64,000 bases of DNA from Takakia lepidozioides. Taxonomy: Eukaryota > Streptophyta > Takakiopsida > Takakiales > Takakiaceae. Of the stretch, positions 33,349-45,592 are shown one piece after another; position 1 is the first letter of the stretch, and each line of letters opens with the position of its first letter. A program made the translations under genes and the position numbers. Under the pieces are notes generated by a model. The model did no database searches. It worked only from the letters and a program-made list of their open reading frames with translations, and was not told the DNA's origin. The stretch covers positions 53,923,053 to 53,987,052 of the forward strand of contig CM060732.1 of the NCBI GenBank assembly GCA_030704615.1, written 5' to 3'.

Positions 33349-36300
33349 CTAAGCACACCTCCCCCACGCTCCAAGGTTGATGTCCCCATCAACGCGCTTT
33401 TGAGGTCGCCCTTCGAAAGCTGCAACCGCCTCGGATGCGTTTTCCCATTTCTGAGGCACGCACCCAAGATGCCTCCACATGATGATAGCCCTTCCATTTG
33501 ACGAGATACTCCGTTTCTCGGTTCTTGAACCTCCTCGACTTAAGTATTGCCTCCACCTCGTACTCAGGTTCATTTTCATGATCCAACAGCATAGGTGGCG
33601 GACGCAACACTTGATGCCGATTCGGACGCGCTTCATCTTTTGAAGTAAGGCTTCAAAAGGGAGACATGGAATACTGGGCACCTTGCTGTTTGCCGGCAGC
33701 TCCAATTCATACACATCCTCATTCATAACCTTCCGAATGCGAAAGGGTCCCGCATACGGAGGTACGAACTTCGGACTCACTTCCGGAGGTAGTCGGAAAT
33801 TCTTGATGTTCAACCAGACCTCTGTGCCTGCCTCAAACTTCACTTCCCTCCGCTTCCGATTCGCCTGCCTTTCATACCGTTTCCTAGCTTTGGCAATGTT
33901 GTACTTTGCGAGCTTCAACAAACGCTCGCGTTCTTCCAGTACCGCCGCTACTGCCGGTTCCTCAACGTCCTGGGCGGCCCAACTTGTCGGCACCAGAGGT
34001 GCTTTTCCATAGACCAATACGAAAGGGGAAACTCCCGTTGCGGAGTGTTCTGTGTTATTATAACAGAACTCTGCCGCGTCTAAGTGTTCCATCCAGTCTG
34101 ATTGGTCTGCCGACACGTAATTCCGCAAGAATTGCTTCACTACGGAATTCACTCTTTTCCGTTTGGCCGTCCGTCGTAGGTCGGAAGGCGGTGCTCATCT
34201 TCAGCCTCGTCCCCATCTTCTTCCAAAGTGTCCTCCAAAATTTACTCGTAAACTTTGGATCGCGGTCCGAGACAATATCCTTCGGGACTCCATGATGCTT
34301 TAAGACGTGGGCGAAGTAAAGTCGCCCTGTCTCCTGCGCCGTTGCCGTCTCCTTGGTGGGGATGAAATGGCCCATTTTACTGAACCTATCCACCACCATG
34401 ATTGCATCGAATCCTTTTGACAGCGCATAGCAGTCATGAAATCCATCGAGACGCTTTCCCAAGTCCCCTCTGGAATCGGCAAGGGTTGTAACAGCCCCGC
34501 TTGCTTTTTGTACTCGCTCCGGTTTTGTTGGCATGTGGTGCATGTCTTGACATACTCCTCTGCCTCCTCCCTCAGTTTGGGCCAGAAATACTCTTTCTTC
34601 AAGAGTGCCGCAGTGCGCTTGGCTCCGCCGTGGCCCGCAAGCGGGCTATCATGGCATTCTCTCAAGAGGCTATCTCTGATCCCTCCCTTCGGCACGTAGA
34701 GACGTTTTTTGCTTATACCGGAGCAGTCCATTTTGCAAGTGGAACTGCGATTTAACCCCCATCCTCAAGTCCTGCATCACGGACTTTGCCAGCTCATCCT
34801 TCCGGCAAGCCTTCCGGATCTTCCTTTGGAGCGCCGTCTCGCCCTTGTACACCAACAAGAGCTGCTGCTTTCTACTTAAAGCATCGGCCACCACATTGTC
34901 CGTCCCGGTTTGTACTGGATATCCACGTCGAACACCGCCAAAGTATCTTGCCACCTAAGTTGTTTTGGGGACAACTTGGGCTGCGTGGCAAAATACTTCA
35001 CCGTGACATTGTCCGTGAACACCTTCACTGGGTTGGAACCAACATAGTGGCGCCAAGCTCAAGGCAATGCACCACCGCCTTCATCTCTTTTCGTGCGTCG
35101 TCGGCCACCGTCGCTCCACTTCATTCAGTTTCTTACTTTCGTAAGCCACTGGACGTCCATCTTGCATAAGTACACCCCCAATCGCGAAGTCCGATGCATC
35201 TGTATGAATCTCAAACGGACGATCGAACTCCGGGATTTTCAAGACTGGAGCTTCCGCCATCCGCTGCTTCAATTCAGCAAAAGCTTGGCCACAAAATGTG
35301 TTCCATACCCAGACTTTGGATTTACACAGAAGGTCCGACAGCGGCCCCGCGATCTTTGGCGAAATTTCTCACATACTTCCGGTAATAGGAGGCGAGTCCT
35401 AGGAAGGATCGCACTCCCGGGACCGAAGTCGGAGGCTCCCAGTCCAAGATCGCCCTCACCTTTCTGTCATCCATTTTGATCCCATCCTGTGTAATCACAT
35501 GCCCCAGAACTCCACTTTTGTGACCCCGAATTCGCACTTTGAAGCTTTGGCATACAGCTTCCCTTCCCGCAATTTTTGGAACACCCTTTTGAGGTGCTCC
35601 AGGTGCTCCTCCTTTGTTTTCGAGTACACCAAGATGTCGTCGATGTACACGATCACAAAGTCATCCAACCACTCCTGGAAAAGGCTGTTCATCAGCGTGC
35701 TAAATGTCGCTGGTGCATTGGTGAGCCCAAAAGGCATCACCAAGAACTCATATGAACCATACCTTGTCCTGCACGCGGTCTTCTCCTCATCTCCTTCCGC
35801 CACCCGAATTTGGTGATAGCCGGAGCGCAAGTCGATCCGGCCAACCGATCGAAGAGGTCGTCGATCCTTGGCAAAGGGTACCGGTTTTTGATAGTCACCT
35901 TATTCAGAGCCCTGTAATCGACACACATCCGCAGCGTCCCATCCTTCTTGTCTGCAAATAGCACCGGGGCTCCGTAAGGTGACTTACTCGGCCGGATGTA
36001 CCCCTTTGACATTAGATCCTTGAGCTGAGTCTTCAGCTCGACCAACTCTCTGTGGCTCAACCGGTAGGGCGCCTTGGCAGGCGGTTCCGATCCCGGTATC
36101 ACCTCAATCTTGTGGTCAACTCCTCTTCGCGGTGGCAAGCCGCTTGGTAAATCCTCCGCATCACATCCTGGTATTTCTCCAAAATCCCCTTGATCCAATC
36201 TGGGCTCGGCTCCCCATCGCCTTCTCCTTTCACTTCTCTAATGTAAAGCAAAACTGGGGCTCGTGTGCCTCCTCCACGGCCCACTCCTTTGCTGACAGAA

Positions 36301-36739
36301 GGTTTATTCGCCCTCCCACGGATTTGGGCGTTTCCGACACTCGTAAAACCTCGCCACCATTCCCACATGGCAGCGTGACTACTCTCTTGCGGCCATCTAT
36401 GACCGCTCCGGATTTGCTCAAAAAGGTCATCCCCAAAATGAGATCCACTCCATCGATCTCGCAGATGGTGAAGTTCTCACGTCCCTCCCAACTCCCCAGT
36501 TGAAGAGGAACATCAAACGCCAACCTTGTCGCCAACTGTGGTTCTCCTTTGGCAGAACGCACCTCAATAGAGGCCCCCACGTCACTTGTCGGGAGTCCCA
36601 GCTTTTGTGCCGTTGCCGGTGTCATGAAGGAGTGCGACGCTCCTGTGTCCACCAACAACGACACATTAGTTCCGGATATTATCCCATCCACGAACAATAA
36701 CTGACTCCCTTTTCGTAAGGCGCCAGTTTCCTGATACAA
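33349..36739 (-). pseudogene. Element C polyprotein: protease, RT, RNase H, integrase, chromodomain
   Basis: Protease (36739-36230) has LLVDTGASHSFM with the canonical DTG-A site. RT (36198-35495) has [35 protein letters not shown] and the metal-binding YIDD in [13 protein letters not shown]. RNase H (35270-34900) has PFEIHTDASDFAIGGVL. Integrase (34731-33700) has CTTCQQNRSEY, SDRDPKF and the terminal Glu region. The chromodomain (33610-33480) has YEVEAILKSRRF and EYLVKWKGYHHVEASWV, which in chromoviruses guides insertion toward marked chromatin. Shifts occur near 35830, 35080, 34890, 34540, 34150 and 33680. Confidence 0.92.
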
Positions 36740-36740
36740 C

Positions 36741-37918
36741 TCACAAAAATTTGCCTACCTTGCAAGTCCTGGCGACCACCGCTTCCACCAAGCGACTGAT
36801 GGTATCTTCCGACAGCTCCGTGGTCGCCCGAGTCATGTTCAATTGCCGGGGCTTCGTGCACTTCTTGGCCATGTGCCCGGGCTCCCCGCAATTGAAACAC
36901 ACTCCATCAAAGGTCGCCTTCTGTCCGCCATAAGCCGCTCCACCCGCTTTTTTCCTTTCGAAGCACCGGGTGCCGCCTTGACGTGTGAAGGCCCTCCCTT
37001 CGATTTCCACGTGCCATTTCGCCGCGTGGCCTATCCCACTTCTTTTCCGGTCGGAAGGAGTCACCTTCCCGCCGGTCTTCTTGTGGTTCAGCTCCGTACG
37101 GCCTTGTCTTTCACCCCTAGGGACATCCGAGAAACATTCAGCCCTCTCAATTGCCTCGTTCAAAGTCTTGGGTGGCTTCTCCTCCAACTTCCGCCTGGCC
37201 CATGGGGCCAGTCCCGCCACAAAGTTGAAGACCATTTCTGGTTCTGCCATGTCCGCGACTTCGAGCAACAGCACATTGAAAGCCTGGACATACCCCCGAA
37301 TGTCATCTGTTTGCTTCAAATTCCTCATCTTGTCCCGGCAAGCCAGGACGCGTTGAGGGGCACAAACTGTCTCTTCATCAATTCCTTGAACCCACTCCAG
37401 TTCAAGGTTTCCGGGCTTGGACCTCGGTCGTGAAGGCGTTTCTGCCACCATTGTTGAGCATAGCCCCTCAAATAGGTGGGAGCCACTTCCACCCGATCCT
37501 CGTCACTCAACTTGGCCGCCCGGAAGTACTGCTCTAGCTCCAAGAGCCAGGTGTTGAGTGCCTTCCGATTTCGGACGCCCTCGAAGGTGCCGGGTTCCTT
37601 AGGCTTCACCTTAAACTTTGCCTTAGTGGAAGTGGCATTAGCCGCCTTCAACACGTCTTTCAACGTCCCGCCAAACTGCGCCAACAACCCTTCCCAAAAG
37701 GCTGCCGGCATGGGAGGCATCTCTTGGTTTGTCGGAGCTCTCAAGGATTCCTCGGGCTCCGACTCCTCGGATTCCTCCCGCTCTTGAGCGGCCTCGTTTT
37801 CGGAAACATGCATCGCTTCCTCAAACGGCCGCCTCGGTGACACGTCGCCCCCATCGGGCTCACCGGATCATCATCTTTTGGGCCGTTCCGCTTTCGCTTC
37901 GGCTTGCCCGACCCCATG
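36741..37918 (-). pseudogene. Element C gag with CCHC knuckle
   Basis: The start MGSGKPKRKRNGPKDDD lies near 37916. The capsid core has GTFEGVRNRKALNTWLLE and YAQQWWQKRLHDRG. The nucleocapsid knuckle CFNCGEPGHMAKKC lies near 36870, and the frame ends near 36741. One shift near 37860 and another near 37330 split it. Compared with element B it keeps the part of gag that B lost. Confidence 0.88.
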
Positions 37919-37958
37919 ATGAGGCCAATCCCAAGGACGATCGCGTACTGAACTCTAA

Positions 37959-37970
37959 GCTCTGATACCA
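37959..37970 (-). promoter_or_regulatory. Element C primer binding site (initiator tRNA-Met)
   Basis: GCTCTGATACCA on the plus strand is the reverse complement of TGGTATCAGAGC. It lies two bases inside the 5' LTR. Confidence 0.9.
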
Positions 37971-37972
37971 AG

Positions 37973-38691
37973 TGTCGCGCACCTCACTTCGGTAAGCTCC
38001 CCTTCAAGTCATAGTTACTCGCTTTGATGCGCGCGCCTGACTCCCAACCTGGCCGCCGGGCCAACTTGGAGCTTCGGCTGCTCACCGGGACATAACGGTC
38101 CCCCTTTGCTTCCCTCTAAACCCTCCACCTATTTGGGACTAGGAGAATTCCCTTTGGTAGATGGCAGTCCGGAACAGCTCCCCACTCTTTGGTCGCTTTC
38201 CGGCTCGCTCGCTTACTCACTAGTTTTTGGTCACCAACGGGCTTGCACCGTTCTCGGGGTTACTACTCCCTATATACTTCTGTAGCTGTCCGCGGGGGTT
38301 TCAACCAGCCATGCCATTTTGGCGAACCACCACGAAAACCCTCGACTCCCGGTGATGAGTCGCGGTGAGTCTTGGCCCACTCACCACGGCCCCTATGGAC
38401 CGTGATGAGTCCCAAGACTCCCCACGACTCCCACCACGAGGTCTCCGCCCCCATGGTGAGTCCTATGCCACCCCCACTAAGTCCCTAAGCTACCACCACC
38501 CCCCTTGTGGAGCCACCCCCACCGCAACCCGGTGTGCGGGGCTCCACCTAGTGAGCGCCTCCGCTTCCTTGAGTGCCTTGGGCACTCAAGGGCTGCTTCA
38601 GCCCCCCATACCTATCGCTGCCGCTGCCCCACCACAGGGGCAGCCCCTCATGTGTCCCGACCCCCTGCCCTCAAGGCAAAGGGCCGCGACA
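37973..38691 (-). repeat. Element C 5' LTR
   Basis: This 719-bp LTR starts TGTCGCGCACC and ends GGGCCGCGACA on the plus strand. It contains the same GACTCA-rich U3 block as the element B LTRs. Confidence 0.9.
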
Positions 38692-41600
38692 TTACTTTGA
38701 ACCTTTGGCGGACATGGAATTCTTTGGGGTAAGGATGGTCTCAGCTGAACCCCCGGAGTGTCGTTGTTGGTGGACACAGGAGCGTCGCACTCCTTCATGA
38801 AAAGTTGGGACTCCCGACAAGTGACGTGGGGCCTCTATTGAGGTGCGTTCTGCCAAAGGAGAGTTGGCGTTTGATGTTCCTCTTCAACTGGGAGTTGGGA
38901 GGGACGTGAGAACTTCACCATCTGCGAGATCGATGGAGTGGATCTCATTTGGGGATGACCTTTTTGAGCAAATCCGGAGCGGTCATAGATGGCCGCAAGA
39001 GAGTAGTCACGCAATGGTGGCGAGGTCTTACGAGTGTCGGAAACGCCCAAATCCGTGGGAGGGCGAATAAACCTTCTGTCAGCAAGGAGTGGGCCGTGGA
39101 GAGGCACACGAGGCTTTACATTAGAGAAGTGAAGGAGAAGGCATTGGATCAAGGGGATTTTGGAGAAATACCAGGATGTGATGCCGGAGGATTTACCAAG
39201 CGGCTTGCCACCGCGAAGAGGAGTTGACCACAAGATTGAGGTGATACCGGGATCGGAACCGCCTGCCAAGGCGCCCTACCGGTTGAGCTTGGTCGAGCTG
39301 AAGACTCAGCTCAAGGATCTAATGTCAAAGGGGTACATCCGGCCGAGTAAGTCACCTTACGGAGCCCCGGTGCTATTCGCAGACAAGAAGGATGGGACGC
39401 TGCGGATGTGTGTCGATTACAGGGCTCTGAATAAGGTGACTATCAAAAACCGGTACCCTTTGCCAAGGATCGACGACCTCTTCGATCGGTTGGCAGGAGC
39501 CAGCCGGATCGACTTGCGCTCCGGCTCATCAAATTCGGGTGGCGGAAGGAGATGAGGAGAAGACCGCGTGCAGGACAAGGTATGGTTCATATGAGTTCTT
39601 GGTGATGCCTTTTGGGCTCACCAATGCACCTTTAGCACGCTGATGAACAGCCTTTTCAGGAGTGGTTGGATGACTTTGTGATCGTGTACATCGACGACAT
39701 CTTGGTGTACTCGAAAACAAAGGAGCACCTGGAGCACCTCAAAAGGGTGTTCCAAAAATTGCGGAAGGGAAGCTGTATGCCAAAGCTTCAAAGTGCGAAT
39801 TCGGGGTCACAAAAGTGGAGTTCTGGGGCATGTGATTACACAGGATGGGATCAAAATGGATGACAGAAAGGTGAGGGCGATCTTGGACTGGGAGCCTCCG
39901 ACTTCGGTCCCGGGAGTGCGATCCTTCCTAGGACTCGCCTCCTATTACCGGAAGTATGTGAGAAATTTCGCCAAGATCGCGGGGCCGCTGTCAACCTTCT
40001 GTGTAAATCCAAAGTCTGGGTATGGAACCTTTTGTGGCCAAGCTTTTGCTGAATTGAAGCAGCGGATGGCGGAAGCTCCAGTCTTGAAAATCCCGGAGTT
40101 CGATCGTCCGTTTGAGATTCATACAGATGCGTCGGACTTCGCGATTGGGGGTGTACTGATGCAAGATGGACGTCCAGTGGCTTACGAAAGTAAGAAACTG
40201 AATGAAGTGGAGCGACGGTGGCCGACGCACGAAAAGAGATGAAGGCGGTGGTGCATTGTCTTGAGCTTTGGCGCCACTATGTTGGTTCCAACCCAGTGAA
40301 GGTGTTCACGGACAATGTCACGGTGAAGTATTTTGCCACGCAGCCCAAGTTGTCCCCAAAACAACTTAGGTGGCAAGATACTTTGGCGGTGTTCGACGTG
40401 GATATCCAGTACAAACCGGGACGGGACAATGTGGTGGCCGATGCTTTAAGTAGAAAGCAGCAGCTCTTGTTGGTGTACAAGGGCGAGACGGCGCTCCAAA
40501 GGAAGATCCGGAAGGCTTGCCGGAAGGATGAGCTGGCGAAGTCCGTGATGCAGGACTTGAGGATGGGGGTTAAATCGCAGTTCCACTTGCAAAATGGACT
40601 GCTCCGGTATAAGCAAAAACGTCTCTACGTGCCGAAGGGAGGGATCAGAGATAGCCTCTTGAGAGAATGCCATGATAGCCCGCTTGCGGGCCACGGCGGA
40701 GCCAAGCGCACTGCGGCACTCTTGAAGAAAGAGTATTTCTGGCCCAAACTGAGGGAGGAGGCAGAGGAGTATGTCAAGACATGCACCACATGCCAACAAA
40801 ACCGGAGCGAGTACAAAAAGCAAGCGGGGCTGTTACAACCCTTGCCGATTCCAGAGGGGACTTGGAAAGCGTCTCGATGGATTTCATGACTGCTATGCCG
40901 CTGTCAAAAGGATTCGATGCAATCATGGTGGTGGTGGATAGGTTCAGTAAAATGGGCCATTTCATCCCCACCAAGGAGACGGCAACGGCGCAGGAGACAG
41001 GGCGACTTTACTTTCGCCCACGTCTTAAAGCATCATGGAGTCCCGAAGGATATTGTCTCGGACCGCGATCCAAAGTTTACGAGTAAATTTTGGAGGCACT
41101 TTGGAAGAAGATGGGGACGAGGCTGAAGATGAGCACCGCCTTCCGACCTACGACCGACGGCCAAACGGAAAGAGTGAATTCCGTAGTGAAGCAGATCTTG
41201 CGGAATTACGTGTCGGCAGACCAATCAGACTGGGTGGAACACTTAGACGCGCAGAGTTCTGTTATAATAACACAGAACACTCCGCAACGGGAGTTTCCCC
41301 TTTCGTATTGGTCTATGGAAAAGCACCTCTGGTGCCGACAAGTTGGGCCGCCCAGGACGTTGAGGAACCGGCAGTAGCGGCGGTACTGGAAGAACGCGAG
41401 CGTTTGTTGAAGCTCGCAAAGTACAACATTGCCAAAGCTAGGAAACGGTATGAAAGGCAGGCGAATCGGAAGCGGAGGGAAGTGAAGTTTGAGGCAGGCA
41501 CAGAGGTCTGGTTGAACATCAAGAATTTCCGACTACCTCCGGAAGTGAGTCCGAAGTTCGTACCTCCGTATGCGGACCCTTTCGCATTCGGAAGGTTATG

Positions 41601-41999
41601 AATGAGGATGTGTATGAATTGGAGCTGCCGGCAAACAGCAAGGTGCACCCAGTATTCCATGTCTCCCTTTTGAAGCCTTACTTCAAAGATGAAGCGCGTC
41701 CGAATCGGCATCAAGTGTTGCGTCCGCCACCTATGCTGTTGGATCATGAAAATGAACCTGAGTACGAGGTGGAGGCAATACTTAAGTCGAGGAGGTTCAG
41801 AACCGAGAAACGGAGTATCTCGTCAAATGGAAGGGCTATCATCATGTGGAGGCATCTTGGGTGCGTGCCTCAGAAATGGAAACGCATCCGAGGCGGTTGC
41901 AGCTTTCGAAGGGCGACCTCAAAAGCGGAAGAAGCGTTGATGGGGACATCAACCTTGGAGCGTGGGGGAGGAAATGCATGCTTAGCCCGGCTTAGCTAG
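38692..41999 (+). pseudogene. Element B polyprotein: protease, RT, RNase H, integrase, chromodomain
   Basis: The first 65 bases after element C (38692-38755) do not fit the family, and sequence then resumes inside the protease active site (SLLVDTGASHS region near 38760). RT (39160-39720) has [20 protein letters not shown] and YIDD in [13 protein letters not shown]. RNase H (40020-40450) has FEIHTDASDFAIGG. Integrase (40450-41600) has GHGGAKRTAALLKKEYFWP, CTTCQQN, SDRDPKF-like and QTERVNS blocks. The chromodomain (41760-41850) has YEVEAILKSRRF. Many single-base shifts interrupt it. Confidence 0.9.
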
Positions 42000-42840
42000 C
42001 TTAGGAATCCGATTGCAAAAACTTGTATTGTACAAAATTTGTATAAAGAAATGGGTTCCAAATGTTGTGCGTCCTATTTTGTTTGGAATGGTGATGCATG
42101 GTATGGTTGGCTAGTGTGTAGAATGCATGCTAGCTTAAAAGTGGGAGAGGTAAATTGGGTTAATCGTGTGTTTGCGCAGTGCCGAAATCGGGTGACCCCC
42201 ATCCAAGGGGCAAGGAAACTTGCGCCTTCTTTGGGAGTTCACGTGCTAGTGCGCACCTGGCGCGTGCGCGTACTATAACTGCGCTACCGAGGGGGTTGCC
42301 TTGTAGTGCGGGCTAACGCGGAAGCTACGTGCTTCCGTTCACGTACTATAATCGTGTAGCCTCGGGACGAAGTCGTAGTGCGGCTTCGGCGTGTTCCCGT
42401 ACCTCAGGCCAGCATTCCAAGGCGGACCCAATTGTAGTGATTGGGGCGCACGGTTGGTTCAAGGTTATCTTCCTAGTCAAAGAGGGTTCCAGGTGAACCC
42501 TTGCTCAAGGTGATGCCAAAAGCGGCATCATGAGCGATCGCAAGCAATGTTGTTGCAGTAAGGCGATTCGATCCTCGGGGAGGATCGTTCCTTGGCCTTG
42601 AAGTAGGCCAAGAAGAGTGCACTGGGAGGAGCTGGAGAGGCTCCACCCTTGGCCGGACTTGGAGGAAGTCGGCCGAACTAGCTAGTGGAGAGTAGAGTCA
42701 AGTGTGGGGTTTGGTTCTTTGCCATGGGACGCCATGGTACGGAAACAAACTCCTTGATGTGGGACGCCACAACTTGGATGTTCGTTTCTACAAAATGGAC
42801 AAGTCGATGAGGACATCGACTCCCTGTTGGTAGGGGTGTG
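42000..42840 (+). other. Element B long 3' noncoding region
   Basis: Counterpart of the element C region in the other orientation, ending GGTAGGGGTG just before the 3' LTR. No usable ORF is seen. It contains the GCGCACCTGGCGCGTGCGCG hairpin at about 42250. Confidence 0.7.
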
Positions 42841-43561
42841 TGTCGCGGCCCTTTGCCTTGAGGGCAGGGGGTCGGGACACAGAGGGGCTGCCCCTGTGGT
42901 GGGGGCAGCGGCAGCGATAGGTATGGGGGGGGCTGAAGCACCCTTGAGTGCCCAAGGCACTCAAGGAGGCGGAGGCGCTCACTAGGTGGAGCCCCGCACA
43001 CCGGGTTGCGGTGGGTGGCTCCACAAGGGGTGGTGGTAGCTTAGCGGGACTTAGTGGGGGTGGCATAGGACTCACCATGGGGGCGGAGACCTCGTGGTGG
43101 GAGTCGTGGGGAGTCTTGGGACTCATCACGGTCCATAGGGGCCGTGGTGAGTGGGCCAAGACTCACCGCGACTCATCACCGGAGTCGAGGGTTTTCGTGG
43201 TGGTTCGCCATAAAATGGCATGGCTGGTTGTGAAACCCCCGCGGACAGCTACAGAAGTATATATAGGGAGTAGTAACCCCGAGAACGGTGCAAGCCCGTT
43301 GGTGACCAAAAACTAGTGAGTAAGCGAGCGAGCCGGAAAGCGACCAAAGAGTGGGGAGCTGTTCCGGACTGCCATCTACCAAAGGGAATTCTCCTAGTCC
43401 CAAATAGGTGGAGGGTTTAGGGAAGCGAAAGGGACCGTTATGTCCCGGTGAGCAGCCGAAGCTCCAAGTTGGCCCGGGCGGCCAGGTTGGGAGTCAGGTG
43501 CGCGCATCAAAGCGAGTAACTATGACTTGAAGGGGAGCTTACCGAAGTGAGGTGCGCGACA
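42841..43561 (+). repeat. Element B 3' LTR
   Basis: This 721-bp LTR ends GGTGCGCGACA and is followed immediately by the target duplication ATCGT. TATA-like sequence lies at about 43259. Confidence 0.9.
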
Positions 43562-44581
43562 ATCGTGGTGGTGGATATGATTAGTAAAATGGGCCATGTC
43601 ATTTCCACCAAAGAGACGGCAACGGAACAGGAGACGGGACGACTTTACTTCGCCCACATCTTCAAGGATCATGGACTCCCGAAGGATATTGTCTCCGACC
43701 GCAATCCAAAGTTTACAAGTAAATTTTGGAGAGCACTTTGGAAGAAAATGGGGACGAGGCTCAAGATGAGCACCGCCTTCTGACCTACGACGGACGGCCA
43801 AATAGAAAGAGTGAATTCCGTGGTGAAGCAGATCTTGCGGAATTATGTGTTGGCAAACCAATCGGACTGGGTGGAACACTTGGATGCGGCAGAGTTCTGT
43901 TATAATAACACAAAACACTCCGCAATGGGAGTTTCCCCTTTTGTATTGGTCTATGGAAAAGCACCTCTGGTGCCGACAAGTTGGGCCGCCTAGGACGTTG
44001 AGGAACCGGCAGCAGCGGCAGTGCTGGAAGAACACGAGCGTTTATTGGAACTCGCAAAGTACAACATTGCCAAAGCTAGGAAACGGTATGAACGGCAGGC
44101 AAATCAGAAGCGGATGGAAGTTAAGTTTGAGGCAGGCACGGAGGTCTGGTTGAACATCAAGAATTTTCGACTACCTCCGGAAGTGAGTCCGAAGTTTGTA
44201 CCTCCGTATGCGGGGCCCTTTCCCATCCAGAAGGTTATGAATAAAGATGTGTATGAATTGGAGCTGTCGGCAAACAACAAGGTGCATCCGGTATTCCACG
44301 TCTCCCTTTTGAAGCCTTACTTCAAAGATGAAGCGCGTCCGAATCGGCATCAAGTGTTGTGTCCGCCACCTATGCTGTTGGATCATGAAAATGAACTTGA
44401 GTACGAGGTGGAGGCAGTGCTTAAGTCGAGGAGATTCAAGAATCGAGAAACGGAGTATCTCGTGAAATGGAAGGGCTATCATCAAGTGGAGGCAACTTGG
44501 GTGCATGCCTCAGAAATAGGAAACGCATCCAAGGCGGTTGCAGCTTTCGAAGGGCGACCTCAAAAGCGGAAGAAGCGTTGA
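43562..44581 (+). pseudogene. Element D integrase core and chromodomain, right of the element B insertion
   Basis: The integrase resumes after ATCGT with VVDMISKMGHVISTKETATE, then [21 protein letters not shown] stop occurs near 43783, and TAG replaces Gln near 43991. The frame 44021-44581 then runs cleanly through the integrase C-terminus (LKPYFKDEARPNRHQV) and the chromodomain (YEVEAVLKSRRF, EYLVKWKGYHQVEATWV) to the stop at 44579-44581. The second core Asp box reads SDRNPKF. Confidence 0.88.
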
Positions 44582-45485
44582 TGGGGACATCAACCTTGGA
44601 GCGTGGGGGAGGAAATGCATGTTTTGTCTGGCTTAGCTAGCTCAGGAATCCGATTGCAAAAACTTGTGTTGTACAAATTTTGTTATAAATGAAATGGTTT
44701 CCAAATGTTGTGCTTCTTATTTTGTTTGGAATGGTGATGCATGGTATGGTTGGCTAGTGTATAGAATGCATGCTAGCTTACAAAAGTGGGAGAGGTGAAT
44801 TGGATTAATCGTGTGTTTGCGCAGTGCCGAAATCGGGTGATTCCCATCCAAGGAGCAATGAAACTTGCGCCTTCTTTGGGAATTCACGTGCTTGTGTGCA
44901 CCTGACGCGTGCGCGTACTATAACTGCGCTACCGAGGGGGTTGTCTTGTAGTGCGGATTAACGCGGAAGCTACGTGCTTCCGTTCACGTACTATAATCGT
45001 GTAACCTCGGGACGAAGTCGTAGTGCGGCTTCGGCGTGTTCCCGTACCTCAGGCCAACGTCCAAGGCAGACCCAATTGTAGTGATTGGGACGCACGGTTG
45101 GTTCAAGATTATCTTCCTAATCAAAAAGGGTTCAAGGTGAACCCTTGCTCAAAGTGATGTCAAAAGCGGCATCATGAGCGGTTGCAAGCAATGTTGTTGC
45201 AGTAAGGCGATTCAATCCTCGAGGAGGATCGTTCCTTGGCCTTGAAGTGGGCCAAGAAGAGTGCACTGGGTGGAGCTTGAGAGGCTCCACCCTTCGCCAA
45301 GACTTGGAGGAAGTCGGCCAAACTAGTTAGTGGAGAGTAGAGTCAAGTGGGGGGTTTGGTTCTTTGCCATGGGACGCCATCGTACAGAAACAAACTCCTT
45401 GATGTGGGACGCCACAACTTGGATGTTAGTTTCTACAAAATGGACAAGTCCATGAGGACATCGACTCTCTATTGGTGGGGGTGTG
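44582..45485 (+). other. Element D 3' noncoding region
   Basis: Homologous to the 3' noncoding regions of elements B and C, with scattered differences. It ends GGTGGGGGTG at the LTR start. No coding frame is supported. Confidence 0.7.
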
Positions 45486-45592
45486 TGTCGCGACCCTTTG
45501 CCTTGAGGGCAGGGGGTCGGGACACGAGAGGGGCTGCCCCTGTGGTGGGGGCAGTGACAACAATAGGTACGGGGGCTAAAGCACCCTTGGGG
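45486..45592 (+). repeat. Element D 3' LTR, first fragment
   Basis: It starts TGTCGCGACCC and follows the LTR for about 105 bases, then breaks off into unrelated sequence. The LTR resumes at 46280. Confidence 0.8.

Larger units (their letters stand above)
31781..38691 (-). mobile_element. Element C: Ty3 chromovirus nested in element B, opposite orientation
   Basis: LTRs lie at 31781-32496 (left, 3') and 37973-38691 (right, 5', 719 bp), with TG...CA ends. A tRNA-Met primer site lies just inside the right LTR. The complete gag-protease-RT-RNase H-integrase-chromodomain order is present on the minus strand. Flanks do not match (TCGGA on the left, TTACT on the right), and about half a kilobase of element B is missing at the junction. 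Either insertion was accompanied by deletion, or the two related elements recombined. It belongs to the same family as B and D. Confidence 0.88.
30222..43561 (+). mobile_element. Element B: Ty3 chromovirus with element C nested inside
   Basis: Both LTRs are present (30222-30942 and 42841-43561, 721 bp each), starting TGTCGCGG and ending GCGACA. They are flanked by the perfect target duplication ATCGT. A 12-base primer site for initiator tRNA-Met follows the left LTR. Internal order is gag, (element C insertion), protease, RT, RNase H, integrase, chromodomain, then a long noncoding 3' region. Excluding element C the element is about 6.4 kb. All frames contain shifts or stops. Confidence 0.9.
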
